Notes: a model not told the origin generated them from the letters alone. Counted from the stretch's first letter, positions 52,303 through 61,411 are shown. The stretch is 64,000 nucleotides of DNA from OMIS01 sp964443885 (GCA_964443885.1 CAYUES010000001.1:7291-71290); one strand, 5' to 3'. Translations and numbers: made by a program.

Positions 52303-52376
52303 TCGGGGAGACAGGACTCGAACCTGCGACCTCACGCTCCCAAAGCGCGCATTCTAGCCAACTGAACTACTCCCCG
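52303..52376 (-). tRNA. tRNA-Pro(UGG)
   Basis: Acceptor CGGGGAG/CTCCCCG, anticodon stem CGCGC/GCGTG (one G-T pair) with loop TTTGGGA (anticodon TGG). TAGAAT lies 11 bases upstream. A then CA at the 3' end. Confidence 0.95.
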
Positions 52377-52451
52377 ATTGTTACGATATTCTATCCCAAG
52401 TATGTGTCTTGAGCCAGTGATGATTATCACTTTTGGAATTATTGAACAACG

Positions 52452-52536
52452 TGCCTCGAGAGGGAATCGAACCCACACGACTTTTGAGGTCATCAGATTT
52501 TAAGTCTGACGCGTCTACCAATTCCGCCATCGAGGC
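52452..52536 (-). tRNA. tRNA-Leu(UAA)
   Basis: Acceptor GCCTCGA/TCGAGGC, anticodon stem TCAGA/TCTGA with loop CTTAAAA (anticodon TAA), long variable arm. Discriminator A is followed by CG, the one tRNA here with neither CA nor CCA. Confidence 0.95.
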
Positions 52537-52596
52537 TTGTGCAACTGTTACATTACAACGTATGCAATTATAACACTCTCTTCGCGAAAAATAGTA

Positions 52597-52658
52597 TATA
52601 ATCTAAGGCTTGGGAAAATGCCCAGACACGTAGAGTCGGCTTTCTACAGAAATTAGTT
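52597..52658 (+). promoter_or_regulatory. -10 box and structured leader of the MFS gene
   Basis: TATAAT (52597-52602) followed by a ~50-base leader, unlike the leaderless neighbours. Two small hairpins are visible: TGGG/CCCA (52611-52624) and GTAGA/TCTAC (52630-52647). A candidate regulatory leader for a transporter gene. Confidence 0.4.
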
Positions 52659-53849
52659 ATGAAGATTGATAAATCAAAGAAAACACTCACCTTTTTGGTG
52701 GTCTTAATGTTGGTGAATGCGCTTTCGTATGGCACAATCATTCCACTACTTTATCCCTTTGCGGAGCGATTTGGGATTGGCCCTGTGGGCTTGAGTTTAC
52801 TTTTTGCCTCATTTTCATTATTCCAATTTATCGCTACCCCGATAATTGGTCGCCTTTCCGACCAGTACGGCCGCCGTCCACTGCTCTTACTCAGTTTATT
52901 TGGGACAGGAATCTCGTTAATTATGTTTGGATTGGCCACTACAGTCTGGCAACTCTTCGTTGCCCGCATTTTAGACGGTATTACGGGAGGTAATATTTCA
53001 GTAGCACAAGCGGTAATTGCTGACACTACATCTGGCAAAGACCGTGCAAAAGCCTTTGGTATGCTTGGAGCCTCATTTGGTTTTGGTTTCTTAATTGGGC
53101 CAGCAATTGGTGGATTTTTAAGTACATATTCACTCAGTGCGCCATTTATTTTTGCGGGAGTTTTAGCAATCGTAGCTACTGTCTTTGGCTACTTCTACTT
53201 AGAAGAAAGTTTACCAGCTCGAATTAGTACGCACGAACGCAAGGAACCAATCTTTAATCTTGGAGAAATGATTTCAACACTAAAAAAACCGGTTGTTGGC
53301 ACGTTTATTATTGCAAGTTTGTTTGTCTCACTCGCCTTCAACTCTTTTATCCTCGGGACTCAGGCACTCACCAATGATGTCTTGAATCTGACGACATTCC
53401 AGATTGGACTGTTCTTTAGTTTTACTGGATTGCTCGGCATTATTATGCAAGCCTTTGGGGTGGGGTACTTACTGAAAATCATACAATCCAAGCAAACCAT
53501 CATTACCTATAGTTTGCTGTTGGCTGCTCTCACTTCGGCAATCCTCTTCTTTGCCCATAGTTTCGAGGTCTTTGCAGCACTTTCGTTCCTGTTCTTTATT
53601 ACAAATGCGCCTGCGATGCCTTTGTTATCAGGTTTGCTCTCAGAGTCGGTAGATGCTGATCAACAAGGGGTGATCTTGGGAATTAATCAGTCGTATGTGG
53701 CGCTCGGGCAAATTATTGGCCCACTCTTGGCGGGTTTTATCACTGGTTACTCATTCTCGGGCGTCTTTTTGGCCACGGGATTATTATTTGCTACTGCATT
53801 TGCCACGATGTTCAAACACCAACGTCAAATTGCGCGAATTGAAAAGTAG
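52659..53849 (+). CDS. Major facilitator superfamily transporter (TetA-like drug:H+ antiporter group)
   Basis: 396 residues with twelve helices. The loop 2-3 motif GRLSDQYGRRPLLL is the MFS signature and the helix 5 motif GASFGFGFLIGPAIGGFL matches the antiporter motif C of drug exporters. Substrate unknown. It lies 26 bases before tRNA-Gly. Confidence 0.9.
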   Translation: MKIDKSKKTLTFLVVLMLVNALSYGTIIPLLYPFAERFGIGPVGLSLLFASFSLFQFIATPIIGRLSDQYGRRPLLLLSLFGTGISLIMFGLATTVWQLFVARILDGITGGNISVAQAVIADTTSGKDRAKAFGMLGASFGFGFLIGPAIGGFLSTYSLSAPFIFAGVLAIVATVFGYFYLEESLPARISTHERKEPIFNLGEMISTLKKPVVGTFIIASLFVSLAFNSFILGTQALTNDVLNLTTFQIGLFFSFTGLLGIIMQAFGVGYLLKIIQSKQTIITYSLLLAALTSAILFFAHSFEVFAALSFLFFITNAPAMPLLSGLLSESVDADQQGVILGINQSYVALGQIIGPLLAGFITGYSFSGVFLATGLLFATAFATMFKHQRQIARIEK

Positions 53850-53875
53850 CAGTAAAATATGGGATACTAACAAGT

Positions 53876-53947
53876 GCGGGTGTAGCTCAATGGTCAGAGC
53901 TCCAGTTTTCCAAACTGGTGACGAGGGTTCGATTCCCTTCACCCGCT
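53876..53947 (+). tRNA. tRNA-Gly(UCC)
   Basis: Acceptor GCGGGTG/CACCCGC, anticodon stem CCAGT/ACTGG with loop TTTCCAA (anticodon TCC). Discriminator T is followed by CA. Confidence 0.96.
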
Positions 53948-53968
53948 CACTTATAGTACAATATTTTT

Positions 53969-55747
53969 ATGAATTCCTTTGTTCCCTCGCTTGTTGCTTT
54001 CATAAAACAACACAAAAACACATTGCTTTGCCTCGCACTGCTGGCGCTCGTTTCATTTATCTACAGCACCCACTTGAGGGCGGTTATGGTTCCGAAAGGG
54101 TACGATCTACTTTTTCATCTAGGAAATATCTTTGCACTTCAAATTAAGTTTGGTTTTGAACATACATCGCTTGCTTCTTTTAGTATTTCACCGCTGATTA
54201 TGCATGATTATGGATACGGTTCGCATCTTTTTTATCCACCACTCTCGCATTTTATACCTGCTTTGATTTCTTTTTCGATGGCACAGGTTGGTATAAACTC
54301 AACCATTCTTGCGATACGTCTATTTAGTTTTCTCACGATTTTTGGTAGTGGTGCCACGATGTTCTACGCTGCAAAGAAAATCAGCAACAACATGGTGTAT
54401 GCAAGTTTTGCCAGTTTGTTATATCTCTCTGCTCCGTACCTCCAAATGGACTACTACTGGCGCGGTGGGATGAGCTCAAGTCTGTGTTTTGTTTTCCTGC
54501 CGATTTTGTTACTAAGTTTGTACTACTTCACTAAAGAAAAGTTTGCTCCTTTCTTCTTCACTTTCGTGATTAGCATGACGCTGATTGCTTGGACACACCT
54601 CATCACTGCGTTTTTCAGTTTTATTATTTTTATGTTGGCGCTAGCTGTAAACTTCTTTTTTGTAAAAAAGAAAAAAGCTGCCTTCCTTAGTACGCTAGCA
54701 GCAGGCCTTATGATTGGCGTTATGACCAGCCCTTTCTGGAGCTTATTACTCCAGCAACAACTGCTACAGACGCACATCATTTATAGTCCAGACTATCCAT
54801 TCAATATTGAATCTGTGGGCTTTAATACCATTAGTTTCCGAGCGTTATTTGATATTCAGTTTGCTGTATGGGAGTTCAAGATCCGAAATCTTTTTGCGCT
54901 CTTCAATATAGTTAATCTGGTATTTTTTGTGGTGTTTGTTTTGTTGATAAAACCGATCAGTAAAACCTTAAAGAAACCACAATTTATGTATACATTGATT
55001 GGTTTACTTATCTTACTGCTCGGTATGGTGACGATACGAGCATTTTGGATTTATTTACCGCATCAATTTGCATATATTCAGTACCCGCATCGACTGCTTT
55101 TGGAGGCAACACCAATTGTATCTTTATTAATTGCGCTACCATTTATATTGATACGAAAAGTAACACGAAAAACCCTAGTTCTACTGTCTGCGTTGGGTAT
55201 TTTAATTGTTGCGTACACATATAGATTTAATAACTATGAACTCTATGAACTAGGCACAATTGACTACACCACCCACTCGATTATTCAAGCAATGGGAGTT
55301 GAAAATGAGTACCTCCCAGTGCGCTCCAAAGACAAGTTTTATGAGTTTGATGCTCGCTCATATAACCTCTTACCACTGACAAATATTGAAACTGCAACTC
55401 CTTCAGCTACGATTCAGACCAACGAAACGCCATATTTACTGGCCAAGATTGAAAATAATGAGTCGAAGGAAACTGTTTTTGAGTTGCCACGGCTATTTTA
55501 TGCTGGATATGAACTGATCTGGCAGGCCGAAGGCGCTACTAACCGAGTGTCACTTCCCTACTCTCAAGGTGAAAACGGTTTGATCACGACTGTTATTCCA
55601 GGCAACGGCACACTTGAAGTGCAGTACACTGGCGGCAAGTGGTATCCAATACTTTGCTTGGGCGCAGTGGTGGCTTTTGGTTATCTAAGTGTGCTGCTCT
55701 ATAGATACTCTTTTACTAAAAAATCTATCTGGCTCGAAAAAGTATAG
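53969..55747 (+). CDS. Large polytopic membrane protein (PTPS-related/YfhO-like)
   Basis: 592 residues with about twelve helices and a ~150-residue extracytoplasmic C-terminal domain before a final helix. The first loop (MVPKGYDLLFHLGNI...LYSH-like HDYGYGSHLFYPP) resembles the PF10131-type '6-pyruvoyl-tetrahydropterin synthase related' membrane family, which looks like lipid-linked-sugar GT-C transferases. The name does not imply pterin chemistry. TACAAT (53957-53962) ends six bases before the ATG, only ten bases after tRNA-Gly, so its -35 region would lie inside the tRNA gene. Confidence 0.68.
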   Translation: MNSFVPSLVAFIKQHKNTLLCLALLALVSFIYSTHLRAVMVPKGYDLLFHLGNIFALQIKFGFEHTSLASFSISPLIMHDYGYGSHLFYPPLSHFIPALISFSMAQVGINSTILAIRLFSFLTIFGSGATMFYAAKKISNNMVYASFASLLYLSAPYLQMDYYWRGGMSSSLCFVFLPILLLSLYYFTKEKFAPFFFTFVISMTLIAWTHLITAFFSFIIFMLALAVNFFFVKKKKAAFLSTLAAGLMIGVMTSPFWSLLLQQQLLQTHIIYSPDYPFNIESVGFNTISFRALFDIQFAVWEFKIRNLFALFNIVNLVFFVVFVLLIKPISKTLKKPQFMYTLIGLLILLLGMVTIRAFWIYLPHQFAYIQYPHRLLLEATPIVSLLIALPFILIRKVTRKTLVLLSALGILIVAYTYRFNNYELYELGTIDYTTHSIIQAMGVENEYLPVRSKDKFYEFDARSYNLLPLTNIETATPSATIQTNETPYLLAKIENNESKETVFELPRLFYAGYELIWQAEGATNRVSLPYSQGENGLITTVIPGNGTLEVQYTGGKWYPILCLGAVVAFGYLSVLLYRYSFTKKSIWLEKV

Positions 55748-55778
55748 TCCACGGTAGGCTGTTAAAGCTTGAGATCTC

Positions 55779-56681
55779 TTACTTATCATCGCCTGCTACA
55801 TACTTCTCCAAAAACTGTAGCACCTGTTCTTCAAACTCAGTTGGATGAAAGTAGTGAATGTCATGGCGACTCTCAATTTCCCAGTACTCTTTTGGTTGGT
55901 TGGCTAAGTCGTACAAAGTCTTGGCGTCTGCTCCATTCACGACGTCATCTTGAGTAGCAGCCATCAAAAGTATGGGCACCTCAGACCCAGTTTTTGCAGA
56001 AATTTTAGCAATGTTCTTGGCAGCTGTAAATTCTTGATAGTCTTGGCTAATTTCTGTTTTGGCTGCTTGTTTCATAATCGGCAAAAATATTGTTGGTGTC
56101 AAGTTTTCGTGACGCAGTTGTACGCTAAAAAGTGAATCAAAGTTTGAGTATGGCACCGATGCAATCACAAAGTCGCCTTTGCCAGTTTGACCAGCGGTAA
56201 TAATTGAAGAAACTGCGCCCATTGAAACACCGAGAAAGCCAATCTTTTTGTCTTTGTTTTCTGGCAAACTGCGCAAGTGATCATAGACGGCTTCAATATC
56301 TTTCCATTCGTGTACACCCAAACTAATCCGGTTCCCTTCGCTCTCGCCATAGCCACGTAGATCAAGTAAAGCTGTTGAGTAGCCAGCTTTTTGCAGGTAC
56401 TCAACTTGATCGATCATAGCGGTCTTTCCGCCTGGATTACTGTAGCCGTGAACCAAAATTACTACTGCTTTCGGTTCTGAAGCAGGAACGTACCAATACG
56501 CGATTTTTTTATTGTCGCTCGTGGTTACAAACTCAGTTGTGGGTGAAAAGTTTTCCGTTTTCTCCCACTTAGAGTTATTATGGTGAGTATGTAAATTGAA
56601 CTGCAATCGATATCGTAAGTACCAAAAACTACCTAAGTAAAACAGACTGGAAAATAGCAAAAGTATAAATAGAAACTTCAT
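55779..56681 (-). CDS. Membrane-anchored alpha/beta hydrolase
   Basis: 300 residues: an N-terminal membrane helix (3-20), then an alpha/beta-hydrolase fold with oxyanion motif ILVHGYSNPGG, nucleophile elbow GFLGVSMGAVSS (Ser near residue 157), Asp in MAATQDDVVN and His in SRHDIHYFHP. An esterase, thioesterase or peptidase facing outward is likely. TATACT (minus strand) ends seven bases before the ATG. Confidence 0.82.
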   Translation of the reverse strand: MKFLFILLLFSSLFYLGSFWYLRYRLQFNLHTHHNNSKWEKTENFSPTTEFVTTSDNKKIAYWYVPASEPKAVVILVHGYSNPGGKTAMIDQVEYLQKAGYSTALLDLRGYGESEGNRISLGVHEWKDIEAVYDHLRSLPENKDKKIGFLGVSMGAVSSIITAGQTGKGDFVIASVPYSNFDSLFSVQLRHENLTPTIFLPIMKQAAKTEISQDYQEFTAAKNIAKISAKTGSEVPILLMAATQDDVVNGADAKTLYDLANQPKEYWEIESRHDIHYFHPTEFEEQVLQFLEKYVAGDDK

Positions 56682-56719
56682 CTACTGCAGTATAGCAAAG
56701 TTCTGGATATCTAGTGGAA

Positions 56720-57430
56720 CTACACACTCAAAAAACCAAGCTCTTTGCGCTCGAGTTCGCGGTACTGCATTTCGTGCAAATCAGCGATCGTAAAGTGTGC
56801 AAACTTAACTCGCACCAACTTCACGACTTCATAGCCAATCCGCTCAAACATGCGGCGCACTTGGCGGTTGTAGCCCTGGTGAATCGTCATCGAAAGAATA
56901 GTTTTGTTACCAACTTCTTCAAGTACTTCAATCGCATCTGGTTTAGTAAAACCTTCTTTAAGCTTTACACCTGCGCGCATCAGATTAAGCGCTTTGTAGG
57001 TTGGTTGACCATTGACGGTTGCTTCGTAGGTTTTAGGAATTCTAAACTTTGGATGAGTCAATTTGTAGGCATAGTCGCCATCGTTGGTGAGCAGCATTAG
57101 GCCTTCACTTTCGAAGTCCAGACGGCCAACTGGATATAAACGCTCGGAAATTTCTGGCAGAAGTCGTAAAATTGACCGACGACCTAGTTCATCTGAAGTG
57201 GTCGAAACATAGCCGGGTGGTTTATAGACTAGGAAGTAGCGTTTGTGCTCAGGTTCTTTAATTGGTTTGCCATCGACAAAGACATTGTCCTTCTTTGGCT
57301 CGATACGTTGGCCAATATGCGCGACTTCACCGTTGACTCGGACTTTGCCAGTTGCGATCAAATCTTCACTAGCCCGACGTGATGCGACGCCTGCGTGTGC
57401 CATAAAGACATGTAATTTGATTGATGCCAT
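56720..57430 (-). CDS. rRNA pseudouridine synthase, RsuA/RluB family
   Basis: 236 residues. An N-terminal S4 RNA-binding domain (KLHVFMAHAGVASRRASEDLI...VRVNGEVA, residues ~4-60) precedes the synthase domain with YFLVYKPPGYVSTTSD, catalytic Asp in YPVGRLDFESEGLMLLTNDG, and HQGYNRQVRRMFE. It isomerises a uridine in 16S or 23S rRNA; RsuA and RluB are hard to separate by eye. GGAGAAAG precedes the ATG. It shares a promoter region with the divergent HAD gene. Confidence 0.93.
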   Translation of the reverse strand: MASIKLHVFMAHAGVASRRASEDLIATGKVRVNGEVAHIGQRIEPKKDNVFVDGKPIKEPEHKRYFLVYKPPGYVSTTSDELGRRSILRLLPEISERLYPVGRLDFESEGLMLLTNDGDYAYKLTHPKFRIPKTYEATVNGQPTYKALNLMRAGVKLKEGFTKPDAIEVLEEVGNKTILSMTIHQGYNRQVRRMFERIGYEVVKLVRVKFAHFTIADLHEMQYRELERKELGFLSV

Positions 57431-57449
57431 AGATCTTTCTCCAAGTCGT

Positions 57450-57457
57450 ATTATAAT
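57450..57457. promoter_or_regulatory. Overlapping bidirectional -10 elements
   Basis: The palindrome ATTATAAT gives TATAAT on both strands: 57452-57457 for the plus-strand HAD gene (six-base gap to ATG) and 57450-57455 for the minus-strand pseudouridine synthase (19-base leader with a Shine-Dalgarno). Confidence 0.6.
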
Positions 57458-57463
57458 CTATAT

Positions 57464-58144
57464 ATGGCAAAACCGACTGGAGCACTTTTTGATTGCAATG
57501 GAGTAATTATTGACGACTACTTATTGCAAAAAGAAGTATGGAAAATTCTCTCTCAAAAAATACGACAAAAGCCGATTACTGATCAAGAAATGGTTGAGCA
57601 TGTTTTGAGTATTCCAACATTGGAAGTTTTTCACTGGATAACTGAGGGCAAGCTGAGTGAAGATGAGCTCCGTCAATTAGATGATGAAAAAAGAGCAATT
57701 ATTATTGAGCTTTCTAAAGACACATCATTATATCGTTTAATGCCTGGTATTGAGTTGTTTTTTGATGAGCTGCAAGCTCATGGTGTTCCTATGACTATTG
57801 TTACTTCAGCACGCGAAAGTAGCGTTATTAGCTACTTTAAAACCTATCCATTTGAGAAGTGGTTCGAGTTTGAAAAGGTTATTTATAACGATGGAAAGCA
57901 TAATAATAAACCAGCTCCAGATCCGTACATCCTGGGTGCTAAAAACTTGGGTCTGGCAGCAAGTGACTGTGCGGTTTTTGAAGATTCTCCATCTGGAGTT
58001 ATCTCAGGATTTGCGGCCGGCTCGAGAAATATTATTGGAATCTCTAGCAACTTGCCTGAAGGGTCACTACAAAAATTGCCAGGTGTAGTCAAAGTAGTAC
58101 AAGACTTCTTTCAGGTCTCTGTTGCAGATATCTTTGTTGTATAA
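57464..58144 (+). CDS. HAD-superfamily hydrolase with altered DxD motif
   Basis: 226 residues, most like the beta-phosphoglucomutase/phosphatase branch: motif I GALFDCNGVIIDD, a helical cap, motif II IVTSA (Thr/Ser), a Lys in KPAPDPYILGAKNLG and motif IV CAVFEDSPSGVISGFAAG. In motif I the second Asp, the acid/base residue of phosphatases, is Asn (D-C-N). The nucleophilic Asp remains. Activity may be reduced or of another kind. TATAAT ends six bases before the ATG. The stop lies nine bases before epmA. Confidence 0.82.
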   Translation: MAKPTGALFDCNGVIIDDYLLQKEVWKILSQKIRQKPITDQEMVEHVLSIPTLEVFHWITEGKLSEDELRQLDDEKRAIIIELSKDTSLYRLMPGIELFFDELQAHGVPMTIVTSARESSVISYFKTYPFEKWFEFEKVIYNDGKHNNKPAPDPYILGAKNLGLAASDCAVFEDSPSGVISGFAAGSRNIIGISSNLPEGSLQKLPGVVKVVQDFFQVSVADIFVV

Positions 58145-58145
58145 T
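58140..58145 (+). promoter_or_regulatory. -10 box of epmA overlapping the preceding stop codon
   Basis: TATAAT overlaps the HAD gene stop (58142-58144) and ends eight bases before the epmA ATG, predicting a leaderless transcript separate from the upstream gene. Confidence 0.5.
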
Positions 58146-58153
58146 CCCACGTT

Positions 58154-59218
58154 ATGAAAGACACATCTAAAGCATTCATGCGCGAGTGGGTAAATGATGG
58201 CATTCGTGCATTTTTTAAGTTGCGCGGGTTTAGAGAAGTCGAAACGCCTCTTTTTGTAGCCAATCCAGATCCAGAGCCAACAATTGAACTTTTCAAAACA
58301 ATTCACAAAGCTAACGATTACTCAGTTACTGGCTACTTAAATGGCAGTCCTGAGTTTATGATGAAGAAGTTACTTGCAGCAGGTTCAGGAAATATTTTCC
58401 AGATCTGCAAGAGTTTTCGTAATGGCGAACCTGTCAGTTCCAGACATAATCCTGAGTTTTCAATCCTAGAGTGGTATCGTGTCGAAGCTGACTACCGCGA
58501 TATCATGACTGACTGTGAAAACTTATTTATCTTCCTCCACACCTATATTACTGCTCTACGTGAGAAGAAACTGGCACATGCATATGATGTAGAGGTTCTG
58601 CCTGAAAGTGATCTGCAACTGACTTTCAAAGGTACCACCTACGATCTGCGTGGTCCATGGGAGCGACTAAGTGTGCCCGAGGCTTTTGAAAAATATGCTC
58701 AGGTGAGCAAAGATGAACTGTTAGACGAAGCACTTTTACTAGCGAAAGCAAAAGAAAAAGGCTACTCAGTTACCGAAACTACTAGCTACGACGATGCGTT
58801 TTATCAAATCATGCTCAATGAAATCGAGCCACACCTGGGTGAAACAAAACCTACATTTTTGTACGACTATCCTGCTAGCCAAGCCGCACTTTCCAAGAAA
58901 AAAGCAGAAGATCCACGACTGGCAGAGCGGTTTGAGTTGTACTTGGGTGGCTTAGAACTCGGTAACGCCTTTTCTGAACTTGCTGACTGGCAAGAACAGC
59001 AAGAACGTTTTACCAATCAACTAGCGACTCGCCGCGCCAATGCTCAAGATGCATGGCAGATTGATCAGCAGTTTATTGATGCGCTCAAAACAGGCTTCCC
59101 GCGCTGTGGTGGGATTGCGGTGGGTGTGGATCGATTAGTAATGCTTTTTGCAGATGCTTCAGAAATTTCCGAAGTGCTCTTCTTCCCTGCTGATGATATT
59201 TTTGAACTAGCCAAGTAG
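58154..59218 (+). CDS. epmA: EF-P lysyltransferase (EpmA/GenX/PoxA, class II LysRS-like)
   Basis: 354 residues of the class II aminoacyl-tRNA synthetase catalytic core without an anticodon-binding domain. Motif 1 region FREVETPLFV, motif 2 FRNGEPVSSRHNPEFSILEWYR, LGGLELGNAFSEL and motif 3 GGIAVGVDRLVMLF are visible. In E. coli EpmA attaches (R)-beta-lysine, made by EpmB, to EF-P Lys34. Here efp follows 137 bases downstream on the same strand, supporting the same job; no EpmB is visible in the window. Confidence 0.9.
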   Translation: MKDTSKAFMREWVNDGIRAFFKLRGFREVETPLFVANPDPEPTIELFKTIHKANDYSVTGYLNGSPEFMMKKLLAAGSGNIFQICKSFRNGEPVSSRHNPEFSILEWYRVEADYRDIMTDCENLFIFLHTYITALREKKLAHAYDVEVLPESDLQLTFKGTTYDLRGPWERLSVPEAFEKYAQVSKDELLDEALLLAKAKEKGYSVTETTSYDDAFYQIMLNEIEPHLGETKPTFLYDYPASQAALSKKKAEDPRLAERFELYLGGLELGNAFSELADWQEQQERFTNQLATRRANAQDAWQIDQQFIDALKTGFPRCGGIAVGVDRLVMLFADASEISEVLFFPADDIFELAK

Positions 59219-59355
59219 TTGATTCTCTATAAAGTATCAATTCAATTTTTTGTAATGCTTAACGTGCAAGTGGCACAGATAGCCCTAGATATTTAGCTGT
59301 TTTGGAATCTATCTCGATCAGGTACAATATCGCTTGCTTCAATTCAAAAGGATCT

Positions 59356-59919
59356 ATGACAATTAACGGCGGCAACATCAAAAAAGGTATGTATCTTCTT
59401 TTCAAGAATGAACCATACCAAGTTACCAAAACTGACTTTATGAGTCCTGGCAAAGGCTCTGCGTTTATGCGCGTCAAAATGCGTAATATCAAAACTGGTA
59501 ACTCGCTTGAATTCACTTTTAAATCTACTGAATCAGTCGAAGAAATCGACGTGATGAATACTGAGATGCAGTTTTTGTATGCTGACGATACCGAAGCGGT
59601 CTTCATGGATAACCGCAGCTTTGATCAAATGAGTGTCCCGATCGCTTTAGTTGCAGAAGATATTCAACTCCTTACTCCAGAAGCATCTGTCTATGTAGTA
59701 ATTTACGATGACAAAGCAATTGGCGTGCGTCTGCCTCCAAAAGTTACGCTGACTATCACCTATGCAGAAGAAGCTGTCGCAGGTAACACTGTTGGTAATG
59801 CTCGCAAAGAAGCTGAACTTGAGACAGGAATGAAGATCTTGGTGCCTTTATTTGTAAAAACAGGCGATAAAATTATTATCGACACCGCTACCCACGAGTA
59901 CGTTTCACGCGCGAACTAG
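59356..59919 (+). CDS. efp: Translation elongation factor P
   Basis: 187 residues; relieves ribosome stalling at polyproline. The KOW-like N-terminal domain contains the modified-loop motif FMSPGKGSAF, with the target Lys near residue 33 (E. coli K34 in KPGKGQAF). Two OB domains follow (EAVFMDNRSFDQMSV; PLFVKTGDKIIIDTATHEYVSRA). The start at 59356 is set by AAAAGG with normal spacing and the MTINGGNIKKG N-terminus. The gene lies downstream of its probable modifying enzyme epmA. Confidence 0.96.
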   Translation: MTINGGNIKKGMYLLFKNEPYQVTKTDFMSPGKGSAFMRVKMRNIKTGNSLEFTFKSTESVEEIDVMNTEMQFLYADDTEAVFMDNRSFDQMSVPIALVAEDIQLLTPEASVYVVIYDDKAIGVRLPPKVTLTITYAEEAVAGNTVGNARKEAELETGMKILVPLFVKTGDKIIIDTATHEYVSRAN

Positions 59920-60021
59920 CCAATATTTAGATTGATATATCAAGGAAAGTAGCCGATATGCTATATTGGCAGTCAATTAAGATGTCTGCCAATCGCTCTG
60001 ATAGTGCAATACAGCCGCACT

Positions 60022-61293
60022 TTACCCATGTTTCTGGATGTGTAACTCACGCTCTATCTCGAGTAGACGGTTGTATTTAGCTACACGCTCGCCTCTTGTT
60101 GGCCCCACCTTTATGTAAATGGCACCAACTGCTACGGCTAGATCAACCAGTGCAGTATCGTTTGTTTCCCCACCACCACGATGTGACGGAATCGTACTCA
60201 TGCCATGTTGCTTCGCCAGCATGCAGGTCTCGATAGTTTCAGATACACTACCGATTTGATTGAGCTTAATTAGGATACTCGAGATTGCTTGGAGTTCAAT
60301 AGCTTTCTGTAGTCTCTCCACACTCGTAACGGTGACGTCATCACCAATCAACGGGACGTGGTGCGCATCGCACATCTGTTTGCAGACTTGCCAGCTTGCC
60401 CAGTCATCTTCATGCAGCGGATCTTCTAAAGTCACAATTGGATATTTTTCTAATAATGTCTGGAAGTACTCAATCACTTCAGTTGGTGAAAGTGTTCGGT
60501 TTTCCAAAGCAAAGTGATACATGCCATCTTTGTAAAACTCATTGGCAGCAGCATCAATCGAGAAACCCACGTCTACACCAGCCTGATACCCTGCTCTTTC
60601 AATTGCCTGGAGCATATATGAAAATGGTGCTTCGTTGGTAGTAATACCGCTTGGTGCAAAAGCGCCTTCATTCCCAACATTGGTAGATAAGTTATTTTCT
60701 TGCAAGATCTTAGCCAACGCATGGTAACATTCCAACATAATTCGTACACTCTCTGTACGGTAACCTTGCTTTAATACACTAAAGCAGTATTCTTGCAGAT
60801 CAGTTGAGTGGTCAGCATGTTTCCCGCCTTCAATTACGACAGCCATTGGTTGGGGTAGCACTTCAAATGTTGCGCCGGTCTGAAAGGTGTCACGCAGATG
60901 CAGGTACAAGGGTTTTTTCTGTGAGTTGGCGGCGGCACGGGCGGTGGCGACCGAGACAGCTAAGATGGCATTGCCACCCAAGCGTGATTTTTGCGGTGTC
61001 CCATCCAACTCAATCATTGTTTTATCGATTAGTTTCTGATTATTGGCATCCAAACCTAGCAAATGCGGCGCAATTTCTTCGTGGACGTTTCGAATTGCTT
61101 GCAGCATGCCTTTGCCGTTGTATCGTGCTTGATCTCCATCTACCAAGACCGATGCCTCGTGTGAGCCAGCTGAAGCCCCATATGGTACTGATGCGAGGCC
61201 AACACTGCCATCTTCAACCGTGACTTTGACTTCAATTGAAGGATACCCTCCCGAAGCAATAATTTCGTAACACTGGATAGCGGTAATCTGCAT
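60022..61293 (-). CDS. eno: Enolase with complete active site (second copy)
   Basis: 423 residues. All key residues are visible: H159 (EGGKHA), E168 (QEY), E209 (GNEG), D247, E290, D318 (GDDV), K343 (IKLNQIG), H371 (PSHRGGG) and a C-terminal Lys in YIKVGPTRGERVAKYN. This should be the working 2-phosphoglycerate dehydratase. It is divergent from typical enolases: SGGYPSIEV replaces SRGNPTVEV, VPYGASAGS replaces VPSGASTGV, and there is an extra Gly in SHRGGGETND. AAGGA lies upstream of the ATG. It is distant from the other glycolytic genes. Confidence 0.93.
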   Translation of the reverse strand: MQITAIQCYEIIASGGYPSIEVKVTVEDGSVGLASVPYGASAGSHEASVLVDGDQARYNGKGMLQAIRNVHEEIAPHLLGLDANNQKLIDKTMIELDGTPQKSRLGGNAILAVSVATARAAANSQKKPLYLHLRDTFQTGATFEVLPQPMAVVIEGGKHADHSTDLQEYCFSVLKQGYRTESVRIMLECYHALAKILQENNLSTNVGNEGAFAPSGITTNEAPFSYMLQAIERAGYQAGVDVGFSIDAAANEFYKDGMYHFALENRTLSPTEVIEYFQTLLEKYPIVTLEDPLHEDDWASWQVCKQMCDAHHVPLIGDDVTVTSVERLQKAIELQAISSILIKLNQIGSVSETIETCMLAKQHGMSTIPSHRGGGETNDTALVDLAVAVGAIYIKVGPTRGERVAKYNRLLEIERELHIQKHG

Positions 61294-61411
61294 AAAAATC
61301 CTTCTCTTAATTTGTATACTTGAGTTTCAGGTGCAGTGCAAGAGCCTTTATAATCAAAAATATTGACAACCTTACTTCTTTAGATCCTTCAGGTATAATA
61401 CTGACGTATCC

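Noticed and set aside
59919..59970. GCCAATAT...ATATTGGC inverted repeat after efp as a terminator
   Set aside because: Arms are AT-rich, 36 bases apart and not followed by a T-run; too weak to call.
61363..61399. TTGACA and TATAAT upstream of tRNA-Arg(UCU) as one promoter
   Set aside because: The spacing is 25 bases, too long for a standard sigma70 promoter; only the -10 box is kept.
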